DNA of 64,000 nucleotides, from contig NZ_PTXL01000002.1 of the NCBI RefSeq assembly GCF_004343775.1, positions 496,001-560,000 of the forward strand, given 5' to 3'. The position numbers were made by a program, and so were the translations under genes. The notes beneath the pieces were generated by a model, which was given only the letters and a program-made list of their open reading frames with translations, did no database searches and was not told where the DNA came from. Positions 18,503 to 28,119 of the stretch are shown piece after piece. This stretch comes from Burkholderia sp. SRS-46 (GTDB taxonomy: Bacteria > Pseudomonadota > Gammaproteobacteria > Burkholderiales > Burkholderiaceae). The stretch's first letter is position 1, and every line of letters starts with the position of its first letter.

Positions 18503-18685
18503 TCAGATCAGGCCGGTCACCTTCGTGATCAGCGTCGAGAACACGCTCGGCAAGCCGCCGGAAGTGCTGCTGAGGATGGCGCCGACCGCCGCCAGCGCGA
18601 CCACGACGATACCGGCCAGAACCGCATATTCGAGCGAGCTGACGCCACGTTCGTCGCGCAGCAGGGACTTGACGTATTGCAGCAT
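18503..18685 (-). CDS. flp: Flp-type major pilin
   Basis: This 60-residue prepilin starts at ATG 18685 with GGAGG upstream. The leader ends in DERG, and cleavage is expected between that Gly and VSSLEYAVLAGIVVVALA. This is the Flp motif (G-x4-EY) followed by a hydrophobic helix. The tail GGLPSVFSTLITKVTGLI is typical. It is the first gene of the tad operon, and the gap to tadV suggests it may be made in excess over the downstream genes. A longer frame (to 18883) lacks any pilin-like extension and is rejected. Confidence 0.92.
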   Translation of the reverse strand: MLQYVKSLLRDERGVSSLEYAVLAGIVVVALAAVGAILSSTSGGLPSVFSTLITKVTGLI

Positions 18686-19571
18686 GACAACCTCCGAGTG
18701 ACGGGGTCGGTAATCGACCGTTGAACGTAAAAAAGCTGCGTTGCTCCGGCTGCTGCGCATGGCACGAGCCAAGTCGCGACCCATGCGGATGACCCGGCCA
18801 CGGCCGCCCGCATCCCCCGGAGTCCTTTCGATCGCTGCGACGCGCTGAACGTAACGACGGCACGAGTCGTTGCATTCGCGCACCTGCTGCGCAACCGTGC
18901 TCGGACGATGCCGGTCGCGTCGATTCGTCTAGGGTATAGACAATTTTTTCGGCGATTTCAAATAATTTAGCGTCGGAGTGTATTTATGGTCAGTTCCCCG
19001 CAACGATGAATTCCATACCGTTGGCATACCGCAATTGTTTGCCACGATACCTCATCCGGATCGCGTGTCAGAGAAAGATTGTTAACTGTCGTGATACGGC
19101 ATTCTCCGGGCCGGCGAATAACCCATTTCCATTCTATTTATCGGTATGCCGGACCGTGGCATGGTCGCGATTTCACGCAGCGGCATGCTTACGTCGGCCG
19201 GTAATTCATTCGTGTCCCGCACAAGCAACCCGGCAAATTTGACAGGCGCGAATCGCCTTTTTTGATCGCCTGCGATCAGTCTCGCCGCGCGGATTCACCG
19301 GCCGATCGGCGTGCGAATCCGGCATCGTCATTGCCGGGCATTTCCATTCGGCGATCGCCCGATTCGACATGCGATGTCTGCTGAGATGATCGGAATCCTG
19401 ATTGAATTGCCGATTCGCACCGACGGCGTGTCGCGCACTTCCCCCGCCCCGGCAATCCGCAAAGCGGCGATAAGCATAGTTCAAATCGTTGCTTGTCCCG
19501 CGCCGGCGGCGTCCACCAGAATGACTCGACGCCACCCGGCCCGACTTCGTTCCCTCGCTACCCGACGCGCC
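18686..19571. other. 886-base gene-free region between flp and the sulfonate cluster
   Basis: I see no convincing gene here. The stretch at about 18940-19160 is markedly richer in A and T than its surroundings (for example the run of T at 18943-18949). It should carry the flp promoter on the minus strand and the promoter of the sulfonate operon on the plus strand. A 78-codon frame at 19006-19242 has no family resemblance and atypical composition for this genome. No clear sigma-54 site was found. Confidence 0.5.
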
Positions 19572-20669
19572 ATGACCGATCGATTCCCGTCCCCCCTGCG
19601 CCTGCTGCGATCGCTGCTTGCCGCCACCCTGATGACGCTGGCGGCCACCGCCGCGCATGCCGACAAACCCGCCGTGATCCGGATCGGCGTCGCCCAGCAG
19701 GGCGCGGGCGATCCGCCGACGTTCGGCGGCTCGACGGCCGCGACGGTGCAGATTCAACAACTGCTCGAAAAGGAATTCGCGGCCGACGGCATCAAGGTGC
19801 AATGGCTGTTCTTCAAGGGCGCGGGGCCGGCCGTCAACGAGGCGATCGCCGACAAGTCGCTCGACTTCGCGTACCAGGGCGACCTGCCGTCGGTGCTCGC
19901 GCGCGCGAACGGCCTGAAGACCCGGCTGCTGGCGGCCGCCAGCGTGCGCAGCGGCGTCAAGATCGCGGTGCCGCCCGATTCCGACATCCGCTCGCTGAAG
20001 GACCTGAAGGGGCGGCGCGTGTCGATCTTCCGCGGCACCAACCTGCAGCTCGTCGCCGACAACGCACTCGCGAAGCACCAGCTCGACGAGCGCGACCTGC
20101 GCGTGATCAACCTCGACACCGCGAGCTCGCTCGCCGCGCTCGCGTCGAAAGGCATCGACGCGTCGGTCAACGACTATCACGTGTACAAGCTGCGCGACGC
20201 GGGGCTCGCGCGGATCGTCTACGAATCGCAGCAGGACGGCCCGCAACTGACGCGGCAGACCCACCTGCTGGTACTCGACGATTTCGAGCGCGCGCATCCG
20301 GACATCGTGCAGCGCGTCGTCACCACTTTCGTGAAGGGCGCGCAATGGTCGTCGGACGAGGCGAACCGCGACGCGCTGTTCAAGCTCTGGGCGAAAAGCG
20401 GCGTGCCGGTCGCATCGTGGCAGGCCGAATACGCGAACCAGCGGCTGAAGGACCGCGTATCGCCGCTGATCGATCCGTTCCTCGTCGCGCGCTACAAGGC
20501 GGTTGCGCAGGATGCGCTGAAGCTGAAGCTGATCCGCCAGCCGGTGGACGTCGACGGCTGGTTCGAGCCGAAGTATCTCGACCAGGCGCTGCGCACGCTG
20601 AAGCTCGAGCAGTACTGGCCGCGCTACGACGCGTCCGGCAAGCCGCTGCCGCCCGCGCAGTCGTCCTGA
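19572..20669 (+). CDS. sulfonate/sulfate-ester ABC transporter binding protein (SsuA/AtsR-like)
   Basis: This 365-residue periplasmic binding protein has a signal peptide ending near TAAHA (residue 30), followed by an SsuA/TauA-type fold. Landmarks are IRIGVAQQGAGDPP, GADxAxNEAIADKSLDFAYQGDLPSVLARANG and LKDLKGRRVSIFRGTNLQLVADNAL. I chose ATG 19572 because it gives a normal signal peptide; the open frame extends back to 19311 without one. It heads a run of two permeases, an ATPase and two dioxygenases, which supports uptake of an organosulfonate or alkyl sulfate. The exact substrate is not deducible. Confidence 0.85.
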   Translation: MTDRFPSPLRLLRSLLAATLMTLAATAAHADKPAVIRIGVAQQGAGDPPTFGGSTAATVQIQQLLEKEFAADGIKVQWLFFKGAGPAVNEAIADKSLDFAYQGDLPSVLARANGLKTRLLAAASVRSGVKIAVPPDSDIRSLKDLKGRRVSIFRGTNLQLVADNALAKHQLDERDLRVINLDTASSLAALASKGIDASVNDYHVYKLRDAGLARIVYESQQDGPQLTRQTHLLVLDDFERAHPDIVQRVVTTFVKGAQWSSDEANRDALFKLWAKSGVPVASWQAEYANQRLKDRVSPLIDPFLVARYKAVAQDALKLKLIRQPVDVDGWFEPKYLDQALRTLKLEQYWPRYDASGKPLPPAQSS

Positions 20670-20684
20670 TTCGGGAGCCGCCGG

Positions 20685-21530
20685 ATGAGCGATACCGCGA
20701 TCACGATATCGTCCGGGCCGCGCGCGGGCGCGGCCGCTCGCCCGCCGCGGGCGGCTGCCGGCCTGCGCCGCTGGCTGTGGCGGCTCGCGCCGTGGGCGCT
20801 GCCGGCGGCGCTGTTCGCGCTGTGGACGATCGGCTGCGCGCGTGGCTGGATCGCGCCGCAGCTCCTGCCGCCGCCCGCACGGGTCTACCAGTCGCTCGTC
20901 GAACTCGCGGCGAGCGGCGACCTCGCGCGCCACACGCTGGTCAGCCTGCAGCGCGTGCTGCTCGGGTTCGCGCTCGGCACGCTGCTCGGCTTCGCGATCG
21001 GCGCCGCGCTCGGCCTGTCGCGCACCGTCGCCGCGTACGTGCTGCCGAGCTTCAACGCGATCGTGCAGATTCCGGTGCTCGGCTGGCTGCCGTTCCTGCT
21101 GCTGCTCGTCGGCGTCGGCGAGCCGCTCAAGTATCTGCTGATCGCGCATGCGGCGCTCGTGCCGGTGACGATGAGCACGCTGCAGGGGTTCCGCCAGGCG
21201 CCCGCCGCGCTCGACGAGGTCGCCCGCGTGTTCGGCTACGGCCGCCGCCAGCGCATCCTGTACGTGGTGCTGCCCGCCGCCGTGCCCACCCTCGCCACCG
21301 GCGTGCGGCTCGCGTTCACGAAGTCGTGGCTCGCGCTCGTGGTCGTCGAGCTCGTCGCGTCGTCGGAAGGGCTCGGCTACCTGATCGTCTATGGCCGGCA
21401 ACTGTTCCAGCTCGATCTCGTGATGGCGGCGGTGGTCGTGGTCGGCGCGATCGGCTTCGCGATCAACCGGCTGCTCGATGCGCTCGAAGCGCGCCTGCGG
21501 CGCGGCCTGCCGTCGGCGTTTCGCGGCTGA
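20685..21530 (+). CDS. ABC transporter permease, SsuC/TauC-like (first of two)
   Basis: This 281-residue inner-membrane permease has about six helices. The binding-protein-dependent transport signature is seen as EVARVFGYGRRQRILYVVLPAAVPTLATGVR (about 185-215), the EAA loop that contacts the ATPase. It starts 15 bases after the binding-protein gene. A second permease follows, so the transporter may have a heterodimeric membrane part, unlike the usual SsuC homodimer. Confidence 0.87.
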   Translation: MSDTAITISSGPRAGAAARPPRAAAGLRRWLWRLAPWALPAALFALWTIGCARGWIAPQLLPPPARVYQSLVELAASGDLARHTLVSLQRVLLGFALGTLLGFAIGAALGLSRTVAAYVLPSFNAIVQIPVLGWLPFLLLLVGVGEPLKYLLIAHAALVPVTMSTLQGFRQAPAALDEVARVFGYGRRQRILYVVLPAAVPTLATGVRLAFTKSWLALVVVELVASSEGLGYLIVYGRQLFQLDLVMAAVVVVGAIGFAINRLLDALEARLRRGLPSAFRG

Positions 21531-21560
21531 CCCCGCGCCCTTTCCGGAGGCAACCCGCCC

Positions 21561-22361
21561 GTGTCACGCGCGTCTTCCCTCGCCGCCACGCCCCACCGTC
21601 ACCGCGCGGCCGACTGGCGCGGCATCGTGCTGCCGCTCGCCGCGTTGGCGATCTGGTGGGCGCTCGCCGCGTCCCACGTCGTGAAGAGCGGCCTGCTCGT
21701 CAGCCCGGACGCCGTGCTGCGCACCGCGTGGGCGCAGCTGACGAGCGGCGCCCTCGCCCGCGCGCTGTCGGCGTCGCTCGCGCGCGAGGCGTGCGGCTTC
21801 GCGATCGGCGCGGCCGGCGGGCTGCTGCTCGGCGGCGCACTGGGCCTGTCGCGCATCGCGGCGCGCACGCTCGGCCCGAGTTTCGACACCTTCAAGCAGA
21901 TCTCGCTGTTCGCATGGATTCCGCTGATCTCCGTGTGGTTCGGCCTCGGCGACGCCGCGAAAGTCGTGTTCCTGTCGCTCGCCGCGCTGCTGCCGGTCGC
22001 CGCGCACACCTGCGACGGCATCCACGCGGTGCCGCGCGCGTACGTCGACGTCGCGCGGGCGCTGCGCTATTCGCGGCTCCAGCTCGTGCGGCACGTGATC
22101 CTGCCCGCCGCGTTGCCGTCGATCTTCACCGGGCTGTACCTCGGCCTCATCTACTCCTGGCTCGCGACGCTCGGCGCCGAGTACCTGCTGGTCGCCGGCA
22201 GCGGCATCGGCAACACGCTGATCGACGGCAGCGAGCAGTTCCGGATGGATCTCGTGCTGTTCGGCATCGTCGTGGTCGGCGTGACCGGCTGGGCCCTCAA
22301 TGCGCTGGCGCGCGCGCTTGAACGCAAGGTGCTTGCACGGCGCGGCGATCTGCGCGCATGA
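21561..22361 (+). CDS. ABC transporter permease, SsuC/TauC-like (second of two)
   Basis: This 266-residue permease is paralogous to the one just upstream. It has about six helices, and the EAA loop reads VDVARALRYSRLQLVRHVILPAALPSIFTGL (about 160-190). It starts at GTG 21561, preceded by GGAGG about ten bases away. Its stop overlaps the first possible start of the ATPase gene (ATGA). It probably pairs with the upstream permease in one transporter for sulfonates or sulfate esters. Confidence 0.87.
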   Translation: MSRASSLAATPHRHRAADWRGIVLPLAALAIWWALAASHVVKSGLLVSPDAVLRTAWAQLTSGALARALSASLAREACGFAIGAAGGLLLGGALGLSRIAARTLGPSFDTFKQISLFAWIPLISVWFGLGDAAKVVFLSLAALLPVAAHTCDGIHAVPRAYVDVARALRYSRLQLVRHVILPAALPSIFTGLYLGLIYSWLATLGAEYLLVAGSGIGNTLIDGSEQFRMDLVLFGIVVVGVTGWALNALARALERKVLARRGDLRA

Positions 22362-23254
22362 CGCGCGTGCCGCATCCTTATTTCGCTTCGCCTCCACCGG
22401 ACAGCCTCATGACGACCATCGCCCCCGATTCGATCGACATCCGCCACGTCGGCAAACGCTACGCGCAGCGCGACGCCGCCCTCGTCGTGCTCGACGACGT
22501 GTCGCTGCACGTACGCGCCGGCGAGTTCGTCACCATCGTCGGCGCGAGCGGCTGCGGCAAGTCGACACTGCTGCGGCTGATCGCGGGCCTCGACGCCGAC
22601 TACGACGGCGAGATCCGCGCCGGCGACGTGCTCGTGCGCGACACGTCGCTGCAACGCGGGATCGTGTTCCAGGACCATCGGCTGTTCCCGTGGCTCACGG
22701 TCGCGCAGAACATCGAGGCGGCGCTGCGCAACGCGCCGCTCGACGCGCCCGCGAAGCGGCGCGCGGTGGCCGACCATATCGCGCTCGTCGGGCTGAACGG
22801 CTTCGAGCACGCGTATCCGCACCAGTTGTCGGGCGGGATGGCGCAACGGGTCGCGATCGCGCGCGGCCTCGTGAACCGGCCGCGCGTGCTGCTGCTCGAC
22901 GAGCCGTTCGGCGCGCTCGATGCGCAGACGCGCGCGCGCATGCAGAACGAACTGCTGCGCATCTGGGAACAGGAGCGCATCACGATGATCCTCGTCACGC
23001 ACGACGTCGACGAAGCGGTGTACCTCGGCGACCGCGTCGTCACGATGGCGCCGCGCCCGGGCCGGATCGAACGCATCGTCAGCGTCGACCTGCCGCGCCC
23101 ACGCCGCCGCGACACACCCGCGTTCGCGCGGCTGCGCGACACGGTGCTCGCCGAATTCGACGATGGCGATCCGCCGGACGGCGGCGGCTCCGGCGGCGTG
23201 CGGACCGACGCGCGCCGCGCGCATCCGATCGGCGCGTGGCGGCTCGCGTGGTAG
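22358..23254 (+). CDS. ABC transporter ATPase, SsuB/TauB-like
   Basis: This protein is 298 residues if it starts at the overlapping ATG 22358; an ATG at 22410 would give a more usual N-terminus (DSIDIRHVGKRYAQRDAAL) and is possible. It has Walker A GASGCGKST, a Q loop (FQDHRLFPWLTV), the signature LSGGMAQRVAIARGL, Walker B VLLLDEPFGALD and the switch His (LVTHDVDEAVYL). It energises import through the two permeases. The C-terminal 40 residues are variable and rich in Gly and Arg. Confidence 0.9.
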   Translation: MTRVPHPYFASPPPDSLMTTIAPDSIDIRHVGKRYAQRDAALVVLDDVSLHVRAGEFVTIVGASGCGKSTLLRLIAGLDADYDGEIRAGDVLVRDTSLQRGIVFQDHRLFPWLTVAQNIEAALRNAPLDAPAKRRAVADHIALVGLNGFEHAYPHQLSGGMAQRVAIARGLVNRPRVLLLDEPFGALDAQTRARMQNELLRIWEQERITMILVTHDVDEAVYLGDRVVTMAPRPGRIERIVSVDLPRPRRRDTPAFARLRDTVLAEFDDGDPPDGGGSGGVRTDARRAHPIGAWRLAW

Positions 23255-23401
23255 CGGCGCACGCCGCGCCGCGCTCAGCAGGGAACCGCATAACGATCGT
23301 GCGTGCCGCGCCGCTAAGGTTGTGAGGATTCGTCGGTTCAGTTTCGGCGCGCGCGCTGCTTGAATGAAGGCTCGATCCCCCCTGCGTACAGGAGATGCCC
23401 G

Positions 23402-24355
23402 ATGTCCGAAGTCCAGCACGCCACCCACCCGTCATTGCATGAACCGCACGCGGAACCCCGCGCGTCGGCCACCCCGCTTCAGCTTCGCCCGGTCGCCGGC
23501 CGGATCGGCGCCGAGATCGCCGGCGTGCGGCTGTCGTCGACGCTGGACGACGCCACGTTCGACGCGATCCAGGCCGCGCTGCTGCGCCACAAGGTGCTGT
23601 TCTTCCGCGGCCAGGCGCATCTCGACGACGCCGCGCAGGAAGCGTTCGCGCGCCGCTTCGGGCGCACCGTCGCGCATCCGACCGTGCCGTCCGTCGACGG
23701 CAGCGCGCACCTGCTCGAACTCGACTCCGCGCACGGCGCGCGCGCGAATTCGTGGCATACCGACGTGACGTTCGTCGACGCGTATCCGAAGATCTCGATC
23801 CTGCGCGCGGTCGTGATCCCGCCGGTCGGCGGCGACACCGTATGGGCCAACACCGCGACCGCCTACGCGAACCTGTCCGAGCCGCTGCGCGCGCTCGCCG
23901 ACACGCTGTGGGCCGTGCACACGAATGCATACGACTACGCGTCGTCGCACGCGAACGCCGACGATGCGCAGCTCAAGCGCTATCGCGAGGTGTTCACGTC
24001 GACCGTCTACGAGACCGAGCACCCGGTGGTGCGCGTGCACCCGGACACCGGCGAGCGCACGCTCGTGCTCGGCCACTTCGTGCAGCGCCTGAAGGGCCTG
24101 TCGTCGCACGATTCCGCGCATCTGCTGCAGGTCTTCCACGAGCACGTGACGCGCCTCGAGAACACCGTGCGCTGGCACTGGCAGGCAGGCGACGTCGCGA
24201 TCTGGGACAACCGCGCGACGCAGCACTACGCGATCAACGACTACGGAGACGCGCGGCGGGTCGTGCGCCGCGCGACCGTGCACGGCGATGTGCCGGTCGG
24301 CATCGACGGCCGGCAGAGCGTCGTGCTCAGGGGGCCCGGCGCGACGCTGCAATGA
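23402..24355 (+). CDS. TauD/AtsK-type Fe(II)/2-oxoglutarate dioxygenase
   Basis: This 317-residue enzyme oxidises a sulfonate or alkyl sulfate carbon, releasing sulfite or sulfate, with 2-oxoglutarate and O2. The facial triad is seen as HTD in SWHTDVTF (about 117-124) and the distal His in DNRATQHYAINDY. The 2-oxoglutarate Arg is in RRVVRRATVHGD. SWHTDVTFVDAYPKISILRAVVIPPVGGDTVWAN resembles alkylsulfatase AtsK as well as TauD. I chose ATG 23402; an in-frame codon at 23360 adds 14 unrelated residues. It follows the transporter genes, and the next dioxygenase starts within about 50 bases. Confidence 0.85.
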   Translation: MSEVQHATHPSLHEPHAEPRASATPLQLRPVAGRIGAEIAGVRLSSTLDDATFDAIQAALLRHKVLFFRGQAHLDDAAQEAFARRFGRTVAHPTVPSVDGSAHLLELDSAHGARANSWHTDVTFVDAYPKISILRAVVIPPVGGDTVWANTATAYANLSEPLRALADTLWAVHTNAYDYASSHANADDAQLKRYREVFTSTVYETEHPVVRVHPDTGERTLVLGHFVQRLKGLSSHDSAHLLQVFHEHVTRLENTVRWHWQAGDVAIWDNRATQHYAINDYGDARRVVRRATVHGDVPVGIDGRQSVVLRGPGATLQ

Positions 24356-24405
24356 CGCCCGCGATGCCGCCCCGCCCGTTCGTCCCTTTCCGCCAGGAGC
24401 CTCCC

Positions 24406-25353
24406 ATGAGCGCCGTACCCGAATCCGCCATCCGGTCGATCGACGTCATTCCGCTGTCCACGCACATCGGCGCGGAAATTCGCGGCGTCGACCTCACGCA
24501 GCCGCTGTCGGCCGCGCAAATCGTCGCGATCCGCACCGCGCTGCTGCGCTGGCGCGTCGTGTTCTTCCGCGAGCAGTTCCTCACGCATGCGCAGCACGTC
24601 GCGTTCTCCGCGCAGTTCGGCGAGCCGACCGTCGGCCATCCGGTGTTCGGGCACGTCGACGGCCATCCGGAAATCTATTCGGTCGCGAAGTTCCGCAAGG
24701 CGATCCGCTTCGACGGCGAGCCGATCCGCCGGCCGTGGACCGGCTGGCACACCGACGTCACGGCGGCCGTCAATCCGCCGTGGGCGTCGATCCTGCGCGG
24801 CGTGACGATTCCGCCGTACGGCGGCGACACGCAATGGACCAATCTCGTGCGCGCGTACGACACGCTGTCCGCGCCGCTGCGCGGCTTCGTCGACGGCCTG
24901 CGCGGCATCCATCGCTTCACGCCGCCGCCGGGCGCCCAGGCCACCGGCGCGTTCGACGATGCGGTTGCGCAGCGCCCGCTCGTGACCGAACATCCGCTCG
25001 TGCGCGTCCATCCAGAAACCGGCGAGCGAGCGCTGTACGTGAGCCCGGGCTTCCTGAAGTCGATCGTCGGCCTGACGCCGCGCGAGAGCCAGGCGCTGCT
25101 CGAGCTGCTGTGGGAACACGTGACGCGGCCGGAATTCACGGTCCGCTTCAAGTGGGAACCGCGCAGCATCGCGTTCTGGGACAACCGCGCGACCGCACAC
25201 CTCGCGCCCGTCGACATCTTCGATCTCGACGCCGATCGCCAGCTCTATCGCACCACGCTCATCGGCGACGTGCCGGTCGGGCCGGACGGCACGCCGTCGG
25301 TGGCGCACGAAGGCACGCCGGTTGGCGCGGCGGCCGCCGTCGCGCTCAACTGA
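24406..25353 (+). CDS. second TauD/TfdA-family dioxygenase
   Basis: This protein of about 315 residues is the same type of Fe(II)/2-oxoglutarate enzyme as its neighbour but not closely similar throughout. The triad is visible as HTD in TGWHTDVTAAV, the distal His in DNRATAHLAPVD, and the co-substrate Arg in RQLYRTTLIGDVPVG. I chose ATG 24406, which has AGGAG seven bases upstream. The ATG at 24352, overlapping the previous stop, would add 18 residues. Two such enzymes in one operon suggest two substrates of different chain length or type. A stem-loop at 25370-25392 follows the gene. Confidence 0.84.
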   Translation: MSAVPESAIRSIDVIPLSTHIGAEIRGVDLTQPLSAAQIVAIRTALLRWRVVFFREQFLTHAQHVAFSAQFGEPTVGHPVFGHVDGHPEIYSVAKFRKAIRFDGEPIRRPWTGWHTDVTAAVNPPWASILRGVTIPPYGGDTQWTNLVRAYDTLSAPLRGFVDGLRGIHRFTPPPGAQATGAFDDAVAQRPLVTEHPLVRVHPETGERALYVSPGFLKSIVGLTPRESQALLELLWEHVTRPEFTVRFKWEPRSIAFWDNRATAHLAPVDIFDLDADRQLYRTTLIGDVPVGPDGTPSVAHEGTPVGAAAAVALN

Positions 25354-25369
25354 GCGCCGCGGCGCCAGC

Positions 25370-25392
25370 GCGCGCCGCCTTGCGCGGCGCGC
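25370..25392 (+). terminator. stem-loop terminator candidate after the dioxygenase operon
   Basis: A perfect 9-bp GC stem (25370-25378 with 25384-25392) encloses a 5-base loop and is followed by TTTCCC. It sits in the 52-base gap between two convergent genes, where a terminator is expected. The T run is short. Confidence 0.5.
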
Positions 25393-25405
25393 TTTCCCTG
25401 CCCCG

Positions 25406-27070
25406 TCAGTCCAGCCACACGCCGTCGAACCGGTGCCCGCCGAGCGGCGAGTACGCGAGGCCGCGCACGCGCTTCGACACCGGCAGCGACACGATCGACG
25501 TCGCGATCGGCGTGAACGGCACCTGGTCCTTGAACACCACCTGCGCCTGCTCGTACAGCGCGGTGCGCTTCGCGACGTCGGCATTCGCGCGCGCCCGGTC
25601 GACCAGCTGCTCGAAATCCGCGTTGCACCACTTCGACAGGTTGCTGCCGCGCACCGCGCTGCAGCCGAGCAATGCGCCGAGCCAGTTGTCCGGGTCGCCG
25701 TTGTCGCCGGACCAGCCGTACAGGATCGCGTCGTGCTGCCCGTCGAGCTTCGAGCGGCGGTTGTACTCGCCCCATTCGTAGCTGACGATCTTCGCGCGCA
25801 CGCCGATCTTCGCCCAGTCGTGCTGGATCAGTTCCGCCATCAGCCGCGCGTTCGGGTTGTACGGACGCTGCACGGGCATCGCCCACAGCGTCAGCTCGAA
25901 GCCGTTCGGAAAGCCCGCGCGCGCGAGCAGCGCCTTCGCCGCCGCGAGGTCGCGCGGCGCATCCTTCAGGCGCTGGTTGTACGACCATTGCGCGGGCGGC
26001 ATCGGGTTCGTCGCGATCGTCGCGTCGCCGTTGAACACCATCTTCAGGATCGCGGCCTTGTCGATCGCGATGTCGAGCGCACGCCGCACGTCGACGCGGT
26101 CGAGCGGCGCATGCTGCGTGTTGTACGCGACGAAGCCGACGTTGAAGCCCGTTCCCGAGAACAGCGTGAGCTTCGGGTCGCGCCGCACCGTGTCGAGATC
26201 GGCGGGGCGCGGGAACACCGACATCTGGCATTCGCCGCCGACGAGCTTTTGCAGGCGCGTGGCCGGATCCGGCGTGATCGCGAACACCAGATGCGCGAGC
26301 TTCACGTCGTCCGGCTTCCAGTAGTCGGGGTTCGCGTCGTAGCGGATCAGCGCGTCCTTCTGGTACGCGCGCAGCTGGAACGGCCCGGTGCCGACCGGCA
26401 ACTGGTTGATGTCGGCCTCGCGATGCTGCGCGGCGAGCTGCGCCGCGTATTCCGCCGACAGGATCGACGCGAACGCCATCGCCAGGTTGCGCACGAACAC
26501 CACGTCCGGCGTCTTCAGCACGAAGCGCACGGTGCCGTCGTCGACCTTCTCGATGCGCTCGACGTTGCGGTCGAAGCCGAGATCGCTGAAGTACGGAAAG
26601 CTCGTCGGGTACGCCTTGCGGAACGGATCGTCGCGGTCGAGCATCCGGCGGAACGTGAACACGACGTCGTCGGCCTGGAGCGTGCGCGTCGGCTTGAACC
26701 ACGCCGTGGTCTGGAACTTCACGCCGCGCCGCAGGTGGAACGTGTAGACGCGCTGGTCGGGCGACACGTCCCAGTGCGTCGCGAGCCCGGGCTCGAGATC
26801 GAGCGTGCCGCGCTTGAACTGGACGAGCCCGTTGTAGATCGTGAACGTGCTCGCATCGAAATCGGTGCTCGTCGTGTGCTGGCCCGGATCGAAACCGGCC
26901 GGGCTGCCTTCGGTGCAGAACACCAGCGTCTTGCCGGAGGACGGCGCCGCGAGTGCGGGCGCCGCTGCGCCGGCGAGCAGCAGCGACGCGGCGATACAGC
27001 GCAGCGCCGTCGCGGCACGCGGCGCCTGGCGCGCACGGCGCGCGGCTGACGAAACGAAAGAGATTTTCAT
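25406..27070 (-). CDS. DppA-like peptide/solute ABC transporter binding protein (orphan)
   Basis: This 554-residue family 5 extracellular solute-binding protein resembles DppA/GsiB. The signal peptide ends near PALA (about 41). TLVFCTEGSPAGFDPG, LATHWDVSPDQRVYTFHLRRGVKFQTT and DDVVFTFRRMLD are family landmarks, and DAILYGWSGDNGDPDNWLG is close to the dipeptide-binding proteins. I chose ATG 27070; the frame runs on to 27274 without a signal. No permease or ATPase of the Dpp type lies in the window, so it must serve a transporter elsewhere. Its place inside the sulfur cluster suggests a sulfur-containing peptide such as glutathione; that is inference. Confidence 0.85.
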   Translation of the reverse strand: MKISFVSSAARRARQAPRAATALRCIAASLLLAGAAAPALAAPSSGKTLVFCTEGSPAGFDPGQHTTSTDFDASTFTIYNGLVQFKRGTLDLEPGLATHWDVSPDQRVYTFHLRRGVKFQTTAWFKPTRTLQADDVVFTFRRMLDRDDPFRKAYPTSFPYFSDLGFDRNVERIEKVDDGTVRFVLKTPDVVFVRNLAMAFASILSAEYAAQLAAQHREADINQLPVGTGPFQLRAYQKDALIRYDANPDYWKPDDVKLAHLVFAITPDPATRLQKLVGGECQMSVFPRPADLDTVRRDPKLTLFSGTGFNVGFVAYNTQHAPLDRVDVRRALDIAIDKAAILKMVFNGDATIATNPMPPAQWSYNQRLKDAPRDLAAAKALLARAGFPNGFELTLWAMPVQRPYNPNARLMAELIQHDWAKIGVRAKIVSYEWGEYNRRSKLDGQHDAILYGWSGDNGDPDNWLGALLGCSAVRGSNLSKWCNADFEQLVDRARANADVAKRTALYEQAQVVFKDQVPFTPIATSIVSLPVSKRVRGLAYSPLGGHRFDGVWLD

Positions 27071-27336
27071 GATGGCGGAACGGATGGCTGTCATGCGAAT
27101 GACGACGGTCGATCTTCGCGCGCCGCCCGCCGATCGCTTACCAATTAATTCCGCGTTGCTTATCGCTGGGCCTGCATCCCGCCGCCGCTGCACGGAGATG
27201 GCCGCGCGAGCGTCGCCGGGGGCCGGCGGCCCGCCGCCTTCCGGCCCCCTGCACGTTTTCCGGAATCGGCGCATCGTATCGGCTGGCCCACGCCGGCGCG
27301 CCTGCCGCAGCGCCGCCGATTCCCGGAGGACACACG

Positions 27337-27744
27337 ATGCCCGTCAGCCCCGATACGCCCGCTCGCCCGGTCAAGACGCCGGGCCCCGATCACCCGATCG
27401 CGGTCGAACCGCACCCGTTTCGCGTCGTGGTCAAGGTGGCCGGCAGGGTCGTCGCCGATACGCGCCGCGCGCTGGCGCTGCGCGAGTCCACCTACCCCGC
27501 CGTGCTCTACATCCCGCGCGAAGACGCCGACATGACGCTGCTGCAACGCACCGACCATGCGACGTACTGCCCGTACAAAGGCGACTGCGCGTACTACTCG
27601 ATTCCGGCCGGCGGCGCGCGCGCGGTCAATGCCGTGTGGACCTACGAGCATCCGTACCCGGCCGTCGACGCGATTCGCGGGCACCTCGCGTTCTACCCGG
27701 ATCGCGTCGACTCGATCGAGGAAAGCCCGGCCGGCACCGATTGA
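27337..27744 (+). CDS. DUF427 domain protein
   Basis: This 135-residue soluble protein is of the DUF427 family. The domain covers about residues 22-125, with VVVKVAGRVVADTRRALALRES, YPAVLYIPREDADM and TYCPYKGDCAYYSI, the family signature. It starts at ATG 27337, with GGAGGA eight bases upstream. Its function is unknown. It is divergent from the DppA-like gene. Confidence 0.85.
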   Translation: MPVSPDTPARPVKTPGPDHPIAVEPHPFRVVVKVAGRVVADTRRALALRESTYPAVLYIPREDADMTLLQRTDHATYCPYKGDCAYYSIPAGGARAVNAVWTYEHPYPAVDAIRGHLAFYPDRVDSIEESPAGTD

Positions 27745-28119
27745 ACGCCACGGCAATCGCACGCCGAACGTCGTGCCGCCTTGCGCGCGAAGCCGCCATG
27801 CCGCCAACGTCGCCCGGCTCGCCGGCGCCGGCTGTTCCGGCGTCGTGCCGATCTCCGGACATGGCTTACGACCTGATCGACGCGACGATGAAACCGTAGC
27901 GGGATCGGCGTCCGCGGCACATTGCCGATTCATCGTCCAGGCATCGCGCGCGCCGCTGATTTGCATATGCGCATTCGTTGGTTGGCGCGCGGCGCGCACG
28001 GCCGTATCGTCGTGCCTCAGCCGCGTGTCGGCCGGTTGCGCGGAGGGTCCGCGCGCGGCCATCGCTGCGCATCCGCCGCTCCGCGCGGCAGGCCCGCCCT
28101 CCATCCGCAGGACGTTTCC
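27745..28119. other. gene-free region before the second SsuA-like gene
   Basis: These 375 bases hold no supported gene. An A/T-richer patch around 27950-27980, containing the dyad GCATATGC, may be the promoter region of the sulfonate-binding protein gene that begins at 28120. No terminator with a clear T run was seen after the DUF427 gene. Confidence 0.4.

Noticed and set aside
19006-19242. 78-codon plus-strand frame before the sulfonate operon.
   Set aside because: Arg/Cys-rich translation with no domain or signal; it is likely a chance frame in a low-GC gap.
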